NCBI GenBank assembly: GCA_013289875.1
Contig: JABCZC010000021.1
Coordinates: forward strand, 1 to 64,000
Reading direction: 5' to 3'
From: Acidobacteriota bacterium
GTDB taxonomy: Bacteria; Acidobacteriota; Terriglobia; Terriglobales; Acidobacteriaceae
DNA: 64,000 nucleotides
Of the stretch, positions 9,847-19,219 are shown in pieces. Made by a program: the position numbers and the translations under genes. How positions within the stretch are numbered: the first letter of the stretch is position 1; each line of letters starts with the position of its first letter. The notes below the pieces were generated by a model. That model made no database searches. It worked only from the letters and a program-made list of their open reading frames with translations, and was not told where the DNA came from.

Positions 9847-10398
9847 ATGACCATGCAAGCCGCTGCCCAGCCCGAGCCATGGCTGCGCGGAACCTATGCA
9901 GATGTTCCGGCTGTGCTTCGCGCCATCCTGCACGCTTTCGATCTTGCGCGCGAAGATGTAGTCCTGTGGGTAGAAGGGCTTACCGAGCCGGAGCTTCACG
10001 CCTCTCCCAGCGGACTCACGCCGATTGCCTTCCATATGCGCCACATCGCGCGCAGTCTCGACCGCCTGCTAACGTACGTGGAGGGCAAACAACTCAGCGC
10101 TGAACAGATTACGGCGGCCAGGACCGAGCTCGATCCCGGCATATCACGCGAGGAGCTATTAGCCGAGTTTCACGAGGGCCTAGACTACGCTGTTCGGCGC
10201 GTTCGTGCTTTCGCTATGGCCGATCTCGAACAGCCTCGCGGAGTCGGTAAGAAGCAGCTTCCCACGAGCGTCGGAGGCCTCCTCGTACATCTCGCCGATC
10301 ACACGCAGCGGCACACTGGCCAGGTTGTCACTACGGCGAAGCTGCTGAAGGCTGCGCGTGTCGATACACCGTCCGGCGGAGTGCACGGTCTGAGCTAG
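9847..10398 (+). CDS. DinB-family protein
   Basis: 183 residues with the four-helix DinB/YfiT-like fold. Metal-binding histidines are visible in FHMRHIARSLDRLL and in HLADHTQRHTGQ. Family members are metal-dependent thiol-linked transferases or isomerases, or uncharacterised. The start is 2 bases after the binding-protein stop, so it is very likely co-transcribed with the importer, though no functional link to osmoprotection is known. Confidence 0.82.
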   Translation: MTMQAAAQPEPWLRGTYADVPAVLRAILHAFDLAREDVVLWVEGLTEPELHASPSGLTPIAFHMRHIARSLDRLLTYVEGKQLSAEQITAARTELDPGISREELLAEFHEGLDYAVRRVRAFAMADLEQPRGVGKKQLPTSVGGLLVHLADHTQRHTGQVVTTAKLLKAARVDTPSGGVHGLS

Positions 10399-10413
10399 AG
10401 GGCTGTTAACAGG

Positions 10414-11604
10414 TTAGAGGCGGCGCACGATCAGAATGGTCTGGTCGTCAACCTGTTTCCCGAAGGCCTGGGCCGCGCCCAGAATTTGTCCCGCCAAATC
10501 GGCCAGCGGAGCCTGCGTATTCGCGGCGATGACGCTCTTCAGCCGTTCCAGACCAAACTCTTCCTCGCTCTTGTTGCCTACCTCGAGAATGCCGTCTGTC
10601 GCGACGATCAGCAGATCGCCCGTCAGCAGCTCCATCCTTCTGCCGTCGAACGCGGGTACGGCCAGTAACCCCAGCGGGAACTGCTCTTCCTCCATGTGGG
10701 AAATGTCGGCGCGCTGCGCGTGCCAATGCAGGACGGGCGGGCTTGCGGCCAGGGCGTAGTACACGCTGCCGTCGACGCACAGTCGGAAGCCGGTGAAGGT
10801 CGCATACATGTGCGGTTCCTTCACCTCGGGCAGCACACTGTTGAGCCGGTCGAGCAGCAGCGGCAGGGTTCGATCGGGCCGAACCTCGCTTGCCTCGAGC
10901 AGGGCAGTGCGAACAGCAGTCTTCAGCATTCCCATGAGGATTCCGGCCTGCAGCCCGTGGCCGGCAATGTCGGCGAGGTACGCGATGGCATCGCCATTGG
11001 GAAGGAGTCGGAGCGCGTCGACAAGGTCGCCCCCAACTTTCTCGCTCGGTTTCGATATGCCATAGATCTCGAAACGCGGCGTGCGGAGCGATACCGGGGG
11101 AACCAGCGTCTTTTGGATACCGTGGGCCAGTTCCAGTTCATTACGGATTTTGAATGCTTCCTTACCCTCGCCGCGAATGAAAAGGATGAAGAAGACGTAG
11201 GAAAGCACGATCGAGACCATCATCCCTATCGCGCTTATGCGTATTCCTAAAGCGGCGGTCGCGGGCGCGGCCGGAAAGTGAATCGAAAGTATCCTGTCCA
11301 ACCAGCCGAGGAACAGCGGGCTGAGAATCTGAATCGGAATGAGCAAGAGGATCCAGCCAAAGGATCTGCGAGACAGAATCAGTATCCACACGCATGCGAT
11401 GACACCGCTGATGAGAACGTTCGGGACCAGGATGGAGTAGGGGTAGACTCCTCCAGCAATGATGTCGTCAAAATAGCCGAAGGTAGAGAAGAGCACGAAA
11501 ACGGCTATGATCAGTGGTCGCAGTCGGGCAAGCGGGACGGAGCGGAAGTGCTTCCATCCTTCGGGCGATCGCTTATACCACGGAATCTGGTAGGCCGTAC
11601 TCAT
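10414..11604 (-). CDS. PP2C-type (SpoIIE/RsbU) protein phosphatase with N-terminal membrane domain
   Basis: 396 residues from the ATG at 11604; a further ATG 21 bases upstream is possible. Residues 20-150 form about four transmembrane helices with short loops. After a linker, the SpoIIE domain starts near residue 170 (ELAHGIQKTLVPP, GGDLVDALRLLPNGDAIAYLADIAGHGLQAGILMGMLK) and ends TILIVRRL. The metal-binding Asp residues in GGDLVD and DIAGHG, and the later TDGILE and DDQT, are present. Such enzymes dephosphorylate anti-anti-sigma factors in partner-switching cascades. No anti-sigma partner is encoded nearby. It is convergent with the DinB gene. Confidence 0.88.
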   Translation of the reverse strand: MSTAYQIPWYKRSPEGWKHFRSVPLARLRPLIIAVFVLFSTFGYFDDIIAGGVYPYSILVPNVLISGVIACVWILILSRRSFGWILLLIPIQILSPLFLGWLDRILSIHFPAAPATAALGIRISAIGMMVSIVLSYVFFILFIRGEGKEAFKIRNELELAHGIQKTLVPPVSLRTPRFEIYGISKPSEKVGGDLVDALRLLPNGDAIAYLADIAGHGLQAGILMGMLKTAVRTALLEASEVRPDRTLPLLLDRLNSVLPEVKEPHMYATFTGFRLCVDGSVYYALAASPPVLHWHAQRADISHMEEEQFPLGLLAVPAFDGRRMELLTGDLLIVATDGILEVGNKSEEEFGLERLKSVIAANTQAPLADLAGQILGAAQAFGKQVDDQTILIVRRL

Positions 11605-11673
11605 GCTAACGAGGGTACAAGGCAAGGTGCGGCGCAGCCAGGATTTCTTTCCGCCCGCGCTGCGCAGGCATCT

Positions 11674-13938
11674 TTACAGGAACAGCGGAGCCAGCACCAG
11701 AGTCACCGTTGCCAGCAACTTGATGAGCACGTGCAACGACGGCCCGGCAGTGTCCTTGAACGGATCGCCCACCGTATCGCCGACGACCGCGGCTTTGTGG
11801 GCCTCAGAGCGCTTGCCGCCGTGTGCGCCGGTTTCGATCAGCTTCTTGGCGTTGTCCCACGCGCCCCCGCCGTTATTCATCAGCATGGCCAGCAGCACGC
11901 CGCTGATCGTGCCGACCATCAATAGTGCCGCGACTGCCTCCGCGCCGCTCAGATTGACTGGCACGCCATTGATCATTGGCCAGTTGTGCAGCGCTCCGGG
12001 ATAGAATTCTGCTCCGAAGTGGCGGAAGATCAAGCCAACTGTCAGCGGCATGGCTACGGCAAGAATGCCGGGCAGCACCATTTCCTTCAGCGCCGCACCA
12101 GTTACGATGCGCACGCAGCGCCCGTAGTCGGGCAACGATGTGCCTTCCATGATCCCCGGATTGTCACGGAACTGCTCGTGCACATCCTGAATGACCGTCT
12201 GCGCCGCACGTCCTACGGCTTTAATCGCCATCGACGAGAAGAGGTACGTGAGCATCGCGCCTAACAGCGCGCCCACGAACACCGGCACAGAGGCGAGGTT
12301 TACGTTCGAGAAGGTCCAGCCCTCGGGTAGAGTTCCACCGGCCGCCGTTACTCGCTGGTGGACGATGTCGTGAACCGTCGCCAGGTACGCCGAGAACAGC
12401 AGAAAAGCCGCGAGCGACGCCGATCCAATTGCGTAGCCTTTGGTGAGAGCCTTGGTGGTATTGCCGGCTGCGTCCAGCTTGTCGGTTTTCACGCGAACAC
12501 TGTGCGGCTGGTCGCTCATTTCGATAATGCCGCCTGCGTTGTCGGTGATTGGCCCGAAGGTATCCATCGCCAGAATGTAGGCCGCAGACGACAGCATGCC
12601 CATGGTGGCGATCGCCGTTCCGTAGATACCCTTGGCATAGCTGGAAATCGTCGTGATGTCCGCCAGGCCCTTGGTGCCGAAGTAGTAGCTCAGGAGCAGC
12701 GCCGCGCTGATCACGACGACAGGGAGTGCCGGGGTTTCCATGCCGACCGCCAGCCCCTGGATGATATTCGTTGCCGGTCCGGTTGTTGAAGCCTGCGCGA
12801 TGCTCAACACTGGACGGAAGCGCGTCTCCGTGTAGTACTCCGTGATGCGCACAAAGAGGAACGACGTGATGATGCCACAGATGCCGCTGCCCAGCAGCCA
12901 CCAGCGGGCGCCCAGCATGAAGTAAATGGCCACGGCGAAGCCGACCAGCGCCAGCAGGGAAGTAACGTAGTAGCCCTTGTTGAGGGCGTGCATCGGGTCT
13001 TCGTCTTCGCGGCTGTGCACAACGCTCACGCCCACAATGCTCGCGATGAGGTTGATGGCCTGCACGATCAGCGGAAACAGAATTCCCTTGAGCCCGAAGA
13101 CGGGATAGAGCGCCGCGCCCAGAATCATCGCCCCGACATTTTCCGCCGCCGTCGATTCGAAAATGTCCGCCCCACGGCCCGCGCAATCGCCGACATTGTC
13201 GCCGACAAGGTCCGCAATTACCGCCGGGTTGCGCGGATCGTCTTCGGGAATGCCTGCCTCGACCTTGCCGACCAGGTCCGCGCCCACATCCGCGGCTTTG
13301 GTATAGATGCCGCCGCCCAGCTGCGCGAAGAGCGCTACCAGCGACGCGCCGAATCCGAAACCCACCAGCTGGTAGGGAACCTGTTGCGGATTATGCACTC
13401 CGCCAAATGCAAGAAACAGCAAGCCCACGCCGATCAACGACAGTCCCACAACCACGAGACCCGTCACCGCCCCGCCGCGCAGGGCGATCTTGAGCGCGTC
13501 GCCCATGCTCGTGCGAGCCGCTGCCGCTGTCCGGATATTCGCGCGGATCGAAACCCACATGCCCGTTTGACCAGCCAGCGCCGAACATGCCGCGCCAATC
13601 AGAAAGCTGACGACTACCTTGTTCGCATAAGGAGCAGTGAAAGGCGAGAGGCGGTATCCGATATAAAGAACCACGGCCAGCGCAATCGCGATCATCGCGA
13701 TCGTGCCGTACTGCCGCTTCATAAAGGCTTCGGCGCCCTCCCGGATGGCGTTGGAAATGCGCTGCATTTCCGGCGTGCCTGTATCTGAAGCGAGTACGGA
13801 GCGGGCAAAGAAAAGGGCGGCCAACAGGCCAATGATGCCGGTCGCAAGTGCGATCCAGAGATAAAGATTGTCATTGCCTGCCGGAGCGCCGCCTTCGACC
13901 TGCCATGCCGCGAACGCTACGGGAACAAAAAACGCCAT
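11674..13938 (-). CDS. hppA: Membrane-bound proton-pumping pyrophosphatase, K+-independent type
   Basis: 754 residues with about 16 transmembrane helices. It couples PPi hydrolysis to proton export. The acidic PPi/Mg site DVGADLVGKVE, the DNVGDCAG region and the C-terminal DTVGDPFKDTAGPS are intact. In the subclass-determining motif the sequence is GNTTKALTKGYAIGSA, with lysine at residue 496 and threonine at 499. In this family K+-dependent enzymes carry alanine at the first site and K+-independent H+-pumps carry lysine, so a K+-independent H+-PPase is predicted. A GGAGG box precedes the ATG. See the PPi-type phosphofructokinase at 19.9 kb. Confidence 0.97.
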   Translation of the reverse strand: MAFFVPVAFAAWQVEGGAPAGNDNLYLWIALATGIIGLLAALFFARSVLASDTGTPEMQRISNAIREGAEAFMKRQYGTIAMIAIALAVVLYIGYRLSPFTAPYANKVVVSFLIGAACSALAGQTGMWVSIRANIRTAAAARTSMGDALKIALRGGAVTGLVVVGLSLIGVGLLFLAFGGVHNPQQVPYQLVGFGFGASLVALFAQLGGGIYTKAADVGADLVGKVEAGIPEDDPRNPAVIADLVGDNVGDCAGRGADIFESTAAENVGAMILGAALYPVFGLKGILFPLIVQAINLIASIVGVSVVHSREDEDPMHALNKGYYVTSLLALVGFAVAIYFMLGARWWLLGSGICGIITSFLFVRITEYYTETRFRPVLSIAQASTTGPATNIIQGLAVGMETPALPVVVISAALLLSYYFGTKGLADITTISSYAKGIYGTAIATMGMLSSAAYILAMDTFGPITDNAGGIIEMSDQPHSVRVKTDKLDAAGNTTKALTKGYAIGSASLAAFLLFSAYLATVHDIVHQRVTAAGGTLPEGWTFSNVNLASVPVFVGALLGAMLTYLFSSMAIKAVGRAAQTVIQDVHEQFRDNPGIMEGTSLPDYGRCVRIVTGAALKEMVLPGILAVAMPLTVGLIFRHFGAEFYPGALHNWPMINGVPVNLSGAEAVAALLMVGTISGVLLAMLMNNGGGAWDNAKKLIETGAHGGKRSEAHKAAVVGDTVGDPFKDTAGPSLHVLIKLLATVTLVLAPLFL

Positions 13939-14021
13939 TCAAAAGCCTCCAAGAGCTACAAAATCCCTCTGCTGCACGACTGACCACTTGAGCATAGGAA
14001 CGCTAAGTCTTTAACTTCCGA

Positions 14022-14046
14022 TGAGCCGCCAATCAAACGCGGCTCA
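14022..14046 (-). promoter_or_regulatory. Inverted repeat upstream of hppA
   Basis: TGAGCCGC (14022-14029) and GCGGCTCA (14039-14046) form a perfect 8-bp stem with a 9-base loop, 84 bases ahead of the hppA start. It could be a leader-RNA hairpin or an operator. It is not followed by a T-run on either strand, so a terminator is unlikely. Confidence 0.4.
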
Positions 14047-14189
14047 CTCGCAACTGGTGTAAACATGGACCGCACACCGGTGAGGCGCGCGAACTTATTC
14101 AAAACGCGTCATTAAAGCATGCTGTCGAAACGCTGGTCAATGCGGTTCTGGGTTGGGAGTACAACGCTGCTAACACTGATATACGCATC

Positions 14190-14230
14190 CTTACCCTTGA
14201 GGTCCTGCCAAAAGCAGGATACTGGGTAAG
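14190..14230. other. Two-part hairpin in intergenic DNA
   Basis: CTTACCC (14190-14196) pairs with GGGTAAG (14224-14230), and inside it TCCTGC (14203-14208) pairs with GCAGGA (14214-14219) around a CAAAA loop. The arms are separated by a small asymmetric internal loop. It lies just downstream of the membrane protein gene on the minus strand and may be its transcript end, but no U-tract is visible. Confidence 0.4.
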
Positions 14231-14308
14231 AAAGCTGAGTCTACGGCATGGCGAGCACATGCGGCAACTGAGTCAATGGCTGGATGCAGAGTTTCAACAG
14301 CCAAACCT

Positions 14309-14692
14309 TTAGGTTGCCGGCACCGGCCGCTCGCTCCCGAGGCGCGACCCGATCCATACCGCCAGGGGATAGAGGAGGAGCAATCCAATTCCGAACCAGT
14401 GCGGAACCGTCTTCCACAGCAGCGCCTGGGCCACAACGCCGATCGCCGAGCCCAGGACGATCAGGCCAAGCGTCGCGCCTCGGCGGTGAGTGGTCGCGAT
14501 CATGGCGCACACATACCCGCCCAGAATGGAGTAAAGAAAGTCCATCCCGAGGGTGACGGCAAAGTAATACATCGGGGGCTGCGCCATTTGCTTCCATCCC
14601 GGAACAAGCCGGGCGAACAACATGTCGGTGAATGCGACCAATGCACCAATTGCCAAATATCCAGCGATCACTCCTACAACTGCGCGCCCCAT
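14309..14692 (-). CDS. Small four-helix membrane protein of unknown function
   Basis: 126 residues from the ATG at 14692, which has an excellent GGAGGAG box. The longer form starting at 14728 is less likely. There are four hydrophobic segments (VVGVIAGYLAIGALVAF, YYFAVTLGMDFLYSILGGYVCAMI, LGLIVLGSAIGVVAQALL, GIGLLLLYPLAVWIG) and no catalytic motifs. The family is not recognised. It stands alone, with intergenic DNA on both sides. Confidence 0.65.
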   Translation of the reverse strand: MGRAVVGVIAGYLAIGALVAFTDMLFARLVPGWKQMAQPPMYYFAVTLGMDFLYSILGGYVCAMIATTHRRGATLGLIVLGSAIGVVAQALLWKTVPHWFGIGLLLLYPLAVWIGSRLGSERPVPAT

Positions 14693-14855
14693 ATCTCCTC
14701 CGTCTATTGGAATTTCAATGTAGCCCACCGCCCCCTCGGATGTCTGTAAATTCCTTTTGTCCGGCGGCGGCTATTGCTTCAACATTCCAAGCATGTACAA
14801 TCTGGAGTCCCTTCGGGTAAGAAGGGATGGATACAATCAATTTGTGAGGTAGTGA

Positions 14856-17060
14856 ATGGCCCGAAGTGCGGTCTCCGTCGCGGAACAGAGCAAGACGAAA
14901 ACGGTGTCCGGTCTGGTTCCAGATTCGATCCCGGACCTGACTCCGGAGCGCCTCACGGAAATCTACCGTTTCATGTATCTCTCGCGCCGGACCGACGACC
15001 GCGAGATCATGCTCAAGCGCCAGCAGAAGATATTCTTTCAGATCTCAGGCGCCGGTCATGAGGCCCTTCTTGTCGCCGCCGGCCTGGTGTTGAAGCCCGG
15101 CTACGACTGGTTCTTCCCCTACTATCGAGACCGCGCCCTCTGCCTCGCGCTCGGCGCGACCGTCGAAGATCTGCTTCTCCAGGCCGTGGGAGCCGCGGCC
15201 GACCCGGCCAGCGGGGGACGCCAGATGCCGTCACACTGGAGCAGTCCCGCTCTGCACATCGTCTCGCAGTCCTCCGCGACGTCGACTCAATGCCTGCACG
15301 CCGTTGGTTGTGCCGAGGCAGGCAGGTACTTCGCGCGCCATCCCGAAGCAGCCGAGAAGCATGAGGGGGACTACCGCGCCTGGCGCGATGTCGAGTTCCA
15401 CGGCGATGAGGTCGTCTATGTCTCCGTCGGTGAAGGGTCCACATCGCAGGGAGAGTTCTGGGAATCGCTCAATACCGCTTCGAACGAAAAGCTTCCGGTC
15501 ATTTTCGTGGTGGAAGACAATGGCTACGCCATCTCTGTGCCCGTGGAGGTCAACACCCCCGGCGGTAACATATCGAGGCTTGTCGCCAATTTTCCCGACT
15601 TTCACTTCGCCGAAATCGATGGCACCGACCCCATCGCTTCCTACCGCGCCTTTGAAGACGCAGCCGCACACTGCCGCAGCGGCAAAGGGCCGGCCTTTAT
15701 CCACGGCCACGTCATCCGCCCCTATTCGCATTCTCTTTCCGATGACGACCGCCTCTACCGGCCGGAGAGCGAGCGGAACGCCGATGCGCTGCGCGATCCG
15801 TTGTCGAAGATGCAGATGCACCTGCTTCGCGAAGGAATCCTGGACGCCGATGGCATCACGCGCCTCGAAAAACAGGTGGATGAGGAAGTCCGCCAAGCCG
15901 CCGAGCGTGCGCTTCGTTCGCCGCTACCTCTACCCGACAAAGCGGAGATCCTCAAGCACGTTTACTCTGAGCATTACGACCCCACGCGCCCCCAGTTGCA
16001 GACTGCTCCTGCCAAGACCCCGGACAGCCAGGAGCGCACCATGGCCGACCTCATCAACGCCTGCCTGAAGGACGAAATGCGCCGCGATCCGCGCATCGTC
16101 GTTTTCGGCGAAGACGTCGCCGACTGTTCGCGCGAGGAATATCTGGAGCAGGAACTGGTCAAAGGCAAGGGTGGCGTCTTCAAGCTCACCTATGGCCTGC
16201 AATGTGAATTCGGAGGCGATCGGGTCTTCAACTCGCCGCTGGCCGAGGCGAACATTGTCGGCCGCGCTGTAGGCATGGCCACGCGGGGCCTCAAGCCAGT
16301 CGTCGAGATTCAGTTTCTCGACTACATCTGGCCCGCCATTCACCAGATGCGCAACGAACTTGCCCTGCTGCGCTGGCGCTCCAATGGAACCTGGGCCTGC
16401 CCTGCCGTCATTCGCGTCGCCACGGGTGGTTATCTCACCGGCGGCTCCGTTTACCACTCGCAGAACGGTGAGAGCATCTTCACCCACACTCCGGGAGTCC
16501 GCGTCGTCTTCCCGTCGAACGCTCTCGACGCTAATGGTCTCCTGCGCATGGCCATCCGCTGCGATGACCCAGTGCTCTTCCTGGAACACAAGCGCCTCTA
16601 CCGGGAAACGTACGGCCGCGCGCCCTATCCCGGCCCCGACTACATGATCCCCTTCGGCAAGGCCGCCAAGGTACGAGAAGGATCTGATGTCACCCTCATC
16701 ACCTATGGCGCGCTGGTGCCGCGCGCCCTGCAGGCCGCGCAGAAAGCCCACCGTGAGGACGGTATAGAGACGGAGATCCTTGATCTGCGCACCCTCAGTC
16801 CCTACGACTGGGAGGCCATCGCCGAATCCGTGCGCAAGACCAGCCGCGTGATTGTCGCGCATGAAGACATGCTCAGCTGGGGATACGGCGCGGAAATCGC
16901 CGCCCGTATCGCGGACGAGCTCTTCCACGATCTCGACGCACCCGTCAAGCGCATCGCTTCGATGGATACTTTCGTCGCTTACCAGCCCATCCTCGAAGAC
17001 GTGATCCTGCCGCAGCCGGATGATATCTACCAGGGCATCGTGGAGCTGACAAACTTTTAG
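14856..17060 (+). CDS. Fused alpha-beta E1 component of a branched-chain/pyruvate-type 2-oxo acid dehydrogenase
   Basis: 734 residues that join the two E1 subunits in one chain. Residues 30-370 are E1-alpha: [30 protein letters not shown], and the thiamine diphosphate motif [15 protein letters not shown] ending in [10 protein letters not shown]. After a linker rich in Pro and Thr, residues 395-734 are E1-beta: [34 protein letters not shown] and [14 protein letters not shown]1 decarboxylates the 2-oxo acid and acylates E2 lipoamide. Alpha-beta fused forms are known for 2-oxoisovalerate-type E1. No E2 or E3 gene is adjacent. A GAGG box precedes the ATG. The exact oxo acid cannot be read. Confidence 0.93.
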   Translation: MARSAVSVAEQSKTKTVSGLVPDSIPDLTPERLTEIYRFMYLSRRTDDREIMLKRQQKIFFQISGAGHEALLVAAGLVLKPGYDWFFPYYRDRALCLALGATVEDLLLQAVGAAADPASGGRQMPSHWSSPALHIVSQSSATSTQCLHAVGCAEAGRYFARHPEAAEKHEGDYRAWRDVEFHGDEVVYVSVGEGSTSQGEFWESLNTASNEKLPVIFVVEDNGYAISVPVEVNTPGGNISRLVANFPDFHFAEIDGTDPIASYRAFEDAAAHCRSGKGPAFIHGHVIRPYSHSLSDDDRLYRPESERNADALRDPLSKMQMHLLREGILDADGITRLEKQVDEEVRQAAERALRSPLPLPDKAEILKHVYSEHYDPTRPQLQTAPAKTPDSQERTMADLINACLKDEMRRDPRIVVFGEDVADCSREEYLEQELVKGKGGVFKLTYGLQCEFGGDRVFNSPLAEANIVGRAVGMATRGLKPVVEIQFLDYIWPAIHQMRNELALLRWRSNGTWACPAVIRVATGGYLTGGSVYHSQNGESIFTHTPGVRVVFPSNALDANGLLRMAIRCDDPVLFLEHKRLYRETYGRAPYPGPDYMIPFGKAAKVREGSDVTLITYGALVPRALQAAQKAHREDGIETEILDLRTLSPYDWEAIAESVRKTSRVIVAHEDMLSWGYGAEIAARIADELFHDLDAPVKRIASMDTFVAYQPILEDVILPQPDDIYQGIVELTNF

Positions 17061-17071
17061 GCGATTGAGCC

Positions 17072-17476
17072 ATGCCCGTACCGCATATCTGGCACGAATT
17101 CTTTCGCTACATCGCTCCGTTCCAGCATCTTTTCTATTTCGCCTTTGGTGGAGTCGCGATCGCCCTGCGCCGCTACTGGCAAAAGATCCGCGAGAACCGT
17201 GCCGCGGGATGGCCAAGCGTCAATGGAGTGGTCCAGACCACGACCGTGCGCACGCAGAACGGCAGCTGGGTCGAGGTGCAGTATCGCTTCTACGCCCTGC
17301 AGGAATATCGATACGGCAAATACCGGCGTCATTTCCGGAAGAAAGCGCAGGCCGAGGAGTTCGCCGAGGCTATTCGCGGCCGCAGCCTGCAGGTCCGCTA
17401 TCGCGAAGACAACCCGAATGTCTCCGTCATTATGGAGCGCGAGCTGGAGCTGGCAGGCATTCTGCAGCCGCGATAG
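17072..17476 (+). CDS. DUF3592-like membrane-associated protein
   Basis: 134 residues. One hydrophobic segment near the N-terminus (FQHLFYFAFGGVAIAL) is followed by a soluble beta-rich domain: WPSVNGVVQTTTVRT, VEVQYRFYALQEYRYGKYRRHF, LQVRYREDNPNVSVI. This strand order (W-P-x-x-x-G-x-V, then Y-x-Y, then V-x-Y-x-P-x-N-P-x-x-S) is the usual DUF3592 pattern, here without the C-terminal membrane helix. It starts 11 bases after the E1 gene and may be co-transcribed. Function unknown. Confidence 0.6.
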   Translation: MPVPHIWHEFFRYIAPFQHLFYFAFGGVAIALRRYWQKIRENRAAGWPSVNGVVQTTTVRTQNGSWVEVQYRFYALQEYRYGKYRRHFRKKAQAEEFAEAIRGRSLQVRYREDNPNVSVIMERELELAGILQPR

Positions 17477-17634
17477 CGGGACGGCTCACGAAATCTGATC
17501 GCTTGACTTATTCCGCCACGCGACTAACAATGATCCGCCGGCGCGTTCCTCCCGCTCTTTTCCGCCGGCGAATTCCGTAAAGCAGCCCGAGATACAACAG
17601 CAGCTGCTTGCAGCTTCTCCCGTGGAGGCATGCC

Positions 17635-19209
17635 TTGAAAGATCAGTCGCCATCTGGAATCACAACCACCCGCCGCCGCTTCCTCGCCATGGCTGCGGCA
17701 ACTGTGGCCGTTTCCGCGAGTCCCTTCCGCTCAGTTCTGGGCCAGGCCCCGGCCAAATACCTGCGCCGGAATATATCCGCCCCAGGCTTTCCCGCACAGG
17801 TGCTTAAAAGCTATGGAAACGCGATCAGCGCGATGCTGAAATTGCCTCCCTCCGACCCGCGCAACTGGTACCGGAATGCGTTCATCCATACGCTCGATTG
17901 CCCCCACGGAAACTGGTGGTTCCCGGTCTGGCACCGCGGCTATCTGGGATGGTTTGAGCGCGCCTGCCGCGATCTCTCCGCCGATCCCAACTTTGCGCTG
18001 CCGTTCTGGGACTGGACTGCACAGCCGCGCGTCCCGCGTCAGCTCTTCCAAGGCGTCCTAAATCCCGCAGACCCCGCCTACGTCAGCAGCTACAACGCCT
18101 TTTTTGCTCAATTATCCGATCCAATGAGCGCACTCTGGAAGTCCTTCTCGGCCGATCAACTGAAAGTTTTGTCTCTGCGCGGTTACACCTCAATGAGCGA
18201 TGTATGGACGCAGGTGCAGAACGACCCGATGTTCTGCCCGCCTCCGCCGGTGCGCGTTTTGACCTCAGCCCACCCCGGCTTTGACGCGCCGACCAAGAAG
18301 GCCGTCTCCCTCGACACCATCCAAAAGGCCCTGGCGCCCAAAGACTACGTCAGCTTCGGCAGCGACATGGCGCCGTTTCACTCGAAGTCCGCCGGCTTCG
18401 GCATCCTCGAAGGGCAGCCGCACAACAACGTGCACAACTGCGTCGGCGGATTGATGGAGGACATGCTCTCGCCGATCGACCCCATCTTCTTCATGCATCA
18501 CTCGAACATCGACCGCCTTTGGGACGTCTGGACGCGCAAGCAGCAGAAGCTCAATCTGCCGACGCTACCCGCCGGAGCCGATCTGCAGTCCTGGACCAGC
18601 GAGCCATTTCTTTTCTTCCACGACGAAAAGGGCAACCCCGTCTCGCAGACCACCGCCGGCGATTACGCTGCTATCGGCCAGTTCGATTACTCCTACCAGA
18701 GCGGCTCCGGCGAAGACGTCGTCACCACCGCCACTCCGCAGCCGAACGCCGCGCCCGCTCAAAGCTTCCAAGGAGGCCTCACCAGTCGCGCATTGGCCCT
18801 CGGAACTCCTGCCCAGGGGCAAGTTTCTGTGCCTGAATCGGTGCTCCAGGCGGCCGCACAGGGCTCGGCCGTCTTCGCGCGCGTCACCATTCAGAGCCCG
18901 CCCAGCGTGCACGGCGTCAGCTTCAATGTCTTCGTGAACCCGCCTGACGGAGCCTCCGGCCTCACTCCGGAAAGCCCTTATTACGCGGCCACGATTGAAT
19001 TTTTCGGAGCGCATCATCATAACGAGCCTTCCACCTTCACGGTGCCTATCTCCGATGCATTGAAGACCCTGGCCGCGAAGCATATGCTCAAACCAAACGA
19101 GCCTCTCCGGATCGTTGTCGTACCGGAGACAACCCCTGGGCTGGCGCCCAGAGTCGGCCAGGCGCCTTTCGCAAGCAGCCTGGGCGGCGTCTCCGTGGGC
19201 ACGTTTTAG
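17635..19209 (+). CDS. Tat-exported tyrosinase (type-3 copper polyphenol oxidase)
   Basis: 524 codons from a TTG at 17635 with a GGAGG box 6 bases upstream. An earlier TTG at 17608 lacks one, and the ATG at 17630 is out of frame. Residues 13-35 are a Tat signal (TTTRRRFLAM then a hydrophobic run). Copper A ligands are the histidines of FIHTLDCPHG (85, 91) and VWHRGYL (100). Copper B ligands are in HNNVHNC (263, 267) and FFMHHSNIDRLW (288/289). A C-terminal beta domain (about 400-510) resembles the shielding domain of plant-type PPOs. It oxidises phenols to quinones, probably outside the cytoplasm. The next gene follows after 10 bases. Confidence 0.92.
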   Translation: MKDQSPSGITTTRRRFLAMAAATVAVSASPFRSVLGQAPAKYLRRNISAPGFPAQVLKSYGNAISAMLKLPPSDPRNWYRNAFIHTLDCPHGNWWFPVWHRGYLGWFERACRDLSADPNFALPFWDWTAQPRVPRQLFQGVLNPADPAYVSSYNAFFAQLSDPMSALWKSFSADQLKVLSLRGYTSMSDVWTQVQNDPMFCPPPPVRVLTSAHPGFDAPTKKAVSLDTIQKALAPKDYVSFGSDMAPFHSKSAGFGILEGQPHNNVHNCVGGLMEDMLSPIDPIFFMHHSNIDRLWDVWTRKQQKLNLPTLPAGADLQSWTSEPFLFFHDEKGNPVSQTTAGDYAAIGQFDYSYQSGSGEDVVTTATPQPNAAPAQSFQGGLTSRALALGTPAQGQVSVPESVLQAAAQGSAVFARVTIQSPPSVHGVSFNVFVNPPDGASGLTPESPYYAATIEFFGAHHHNEPSTFTVPISDALKTLAAKHMLKPNEPLRIVVVPETTPGLAPRVGQAPFASSLGGVSVGTF

Positions 19210-19219
19210 TCGAGCTGTT

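Larger units (their letters stand above)
13939..14308. other. Intergenic region of 370 bases with two hairpins, no gene seen
   Basis: No convincing coding sequence on either strand. It contains an 8-bp perfect stem at 14022-14046 and a two-part hairpin at 14190-14230, both listed separately. The region should contain the hppA promoter on the minus strand, but no clear -35/-10 pair was found. Confidence 0.5.

Noticed and set aside
15930-17216. 428-codon minus-strand frame inside the E1 gene
   Set aside because: Antisense to an intact E1 with catalytic motifs; no domain, no ribosome binding site.
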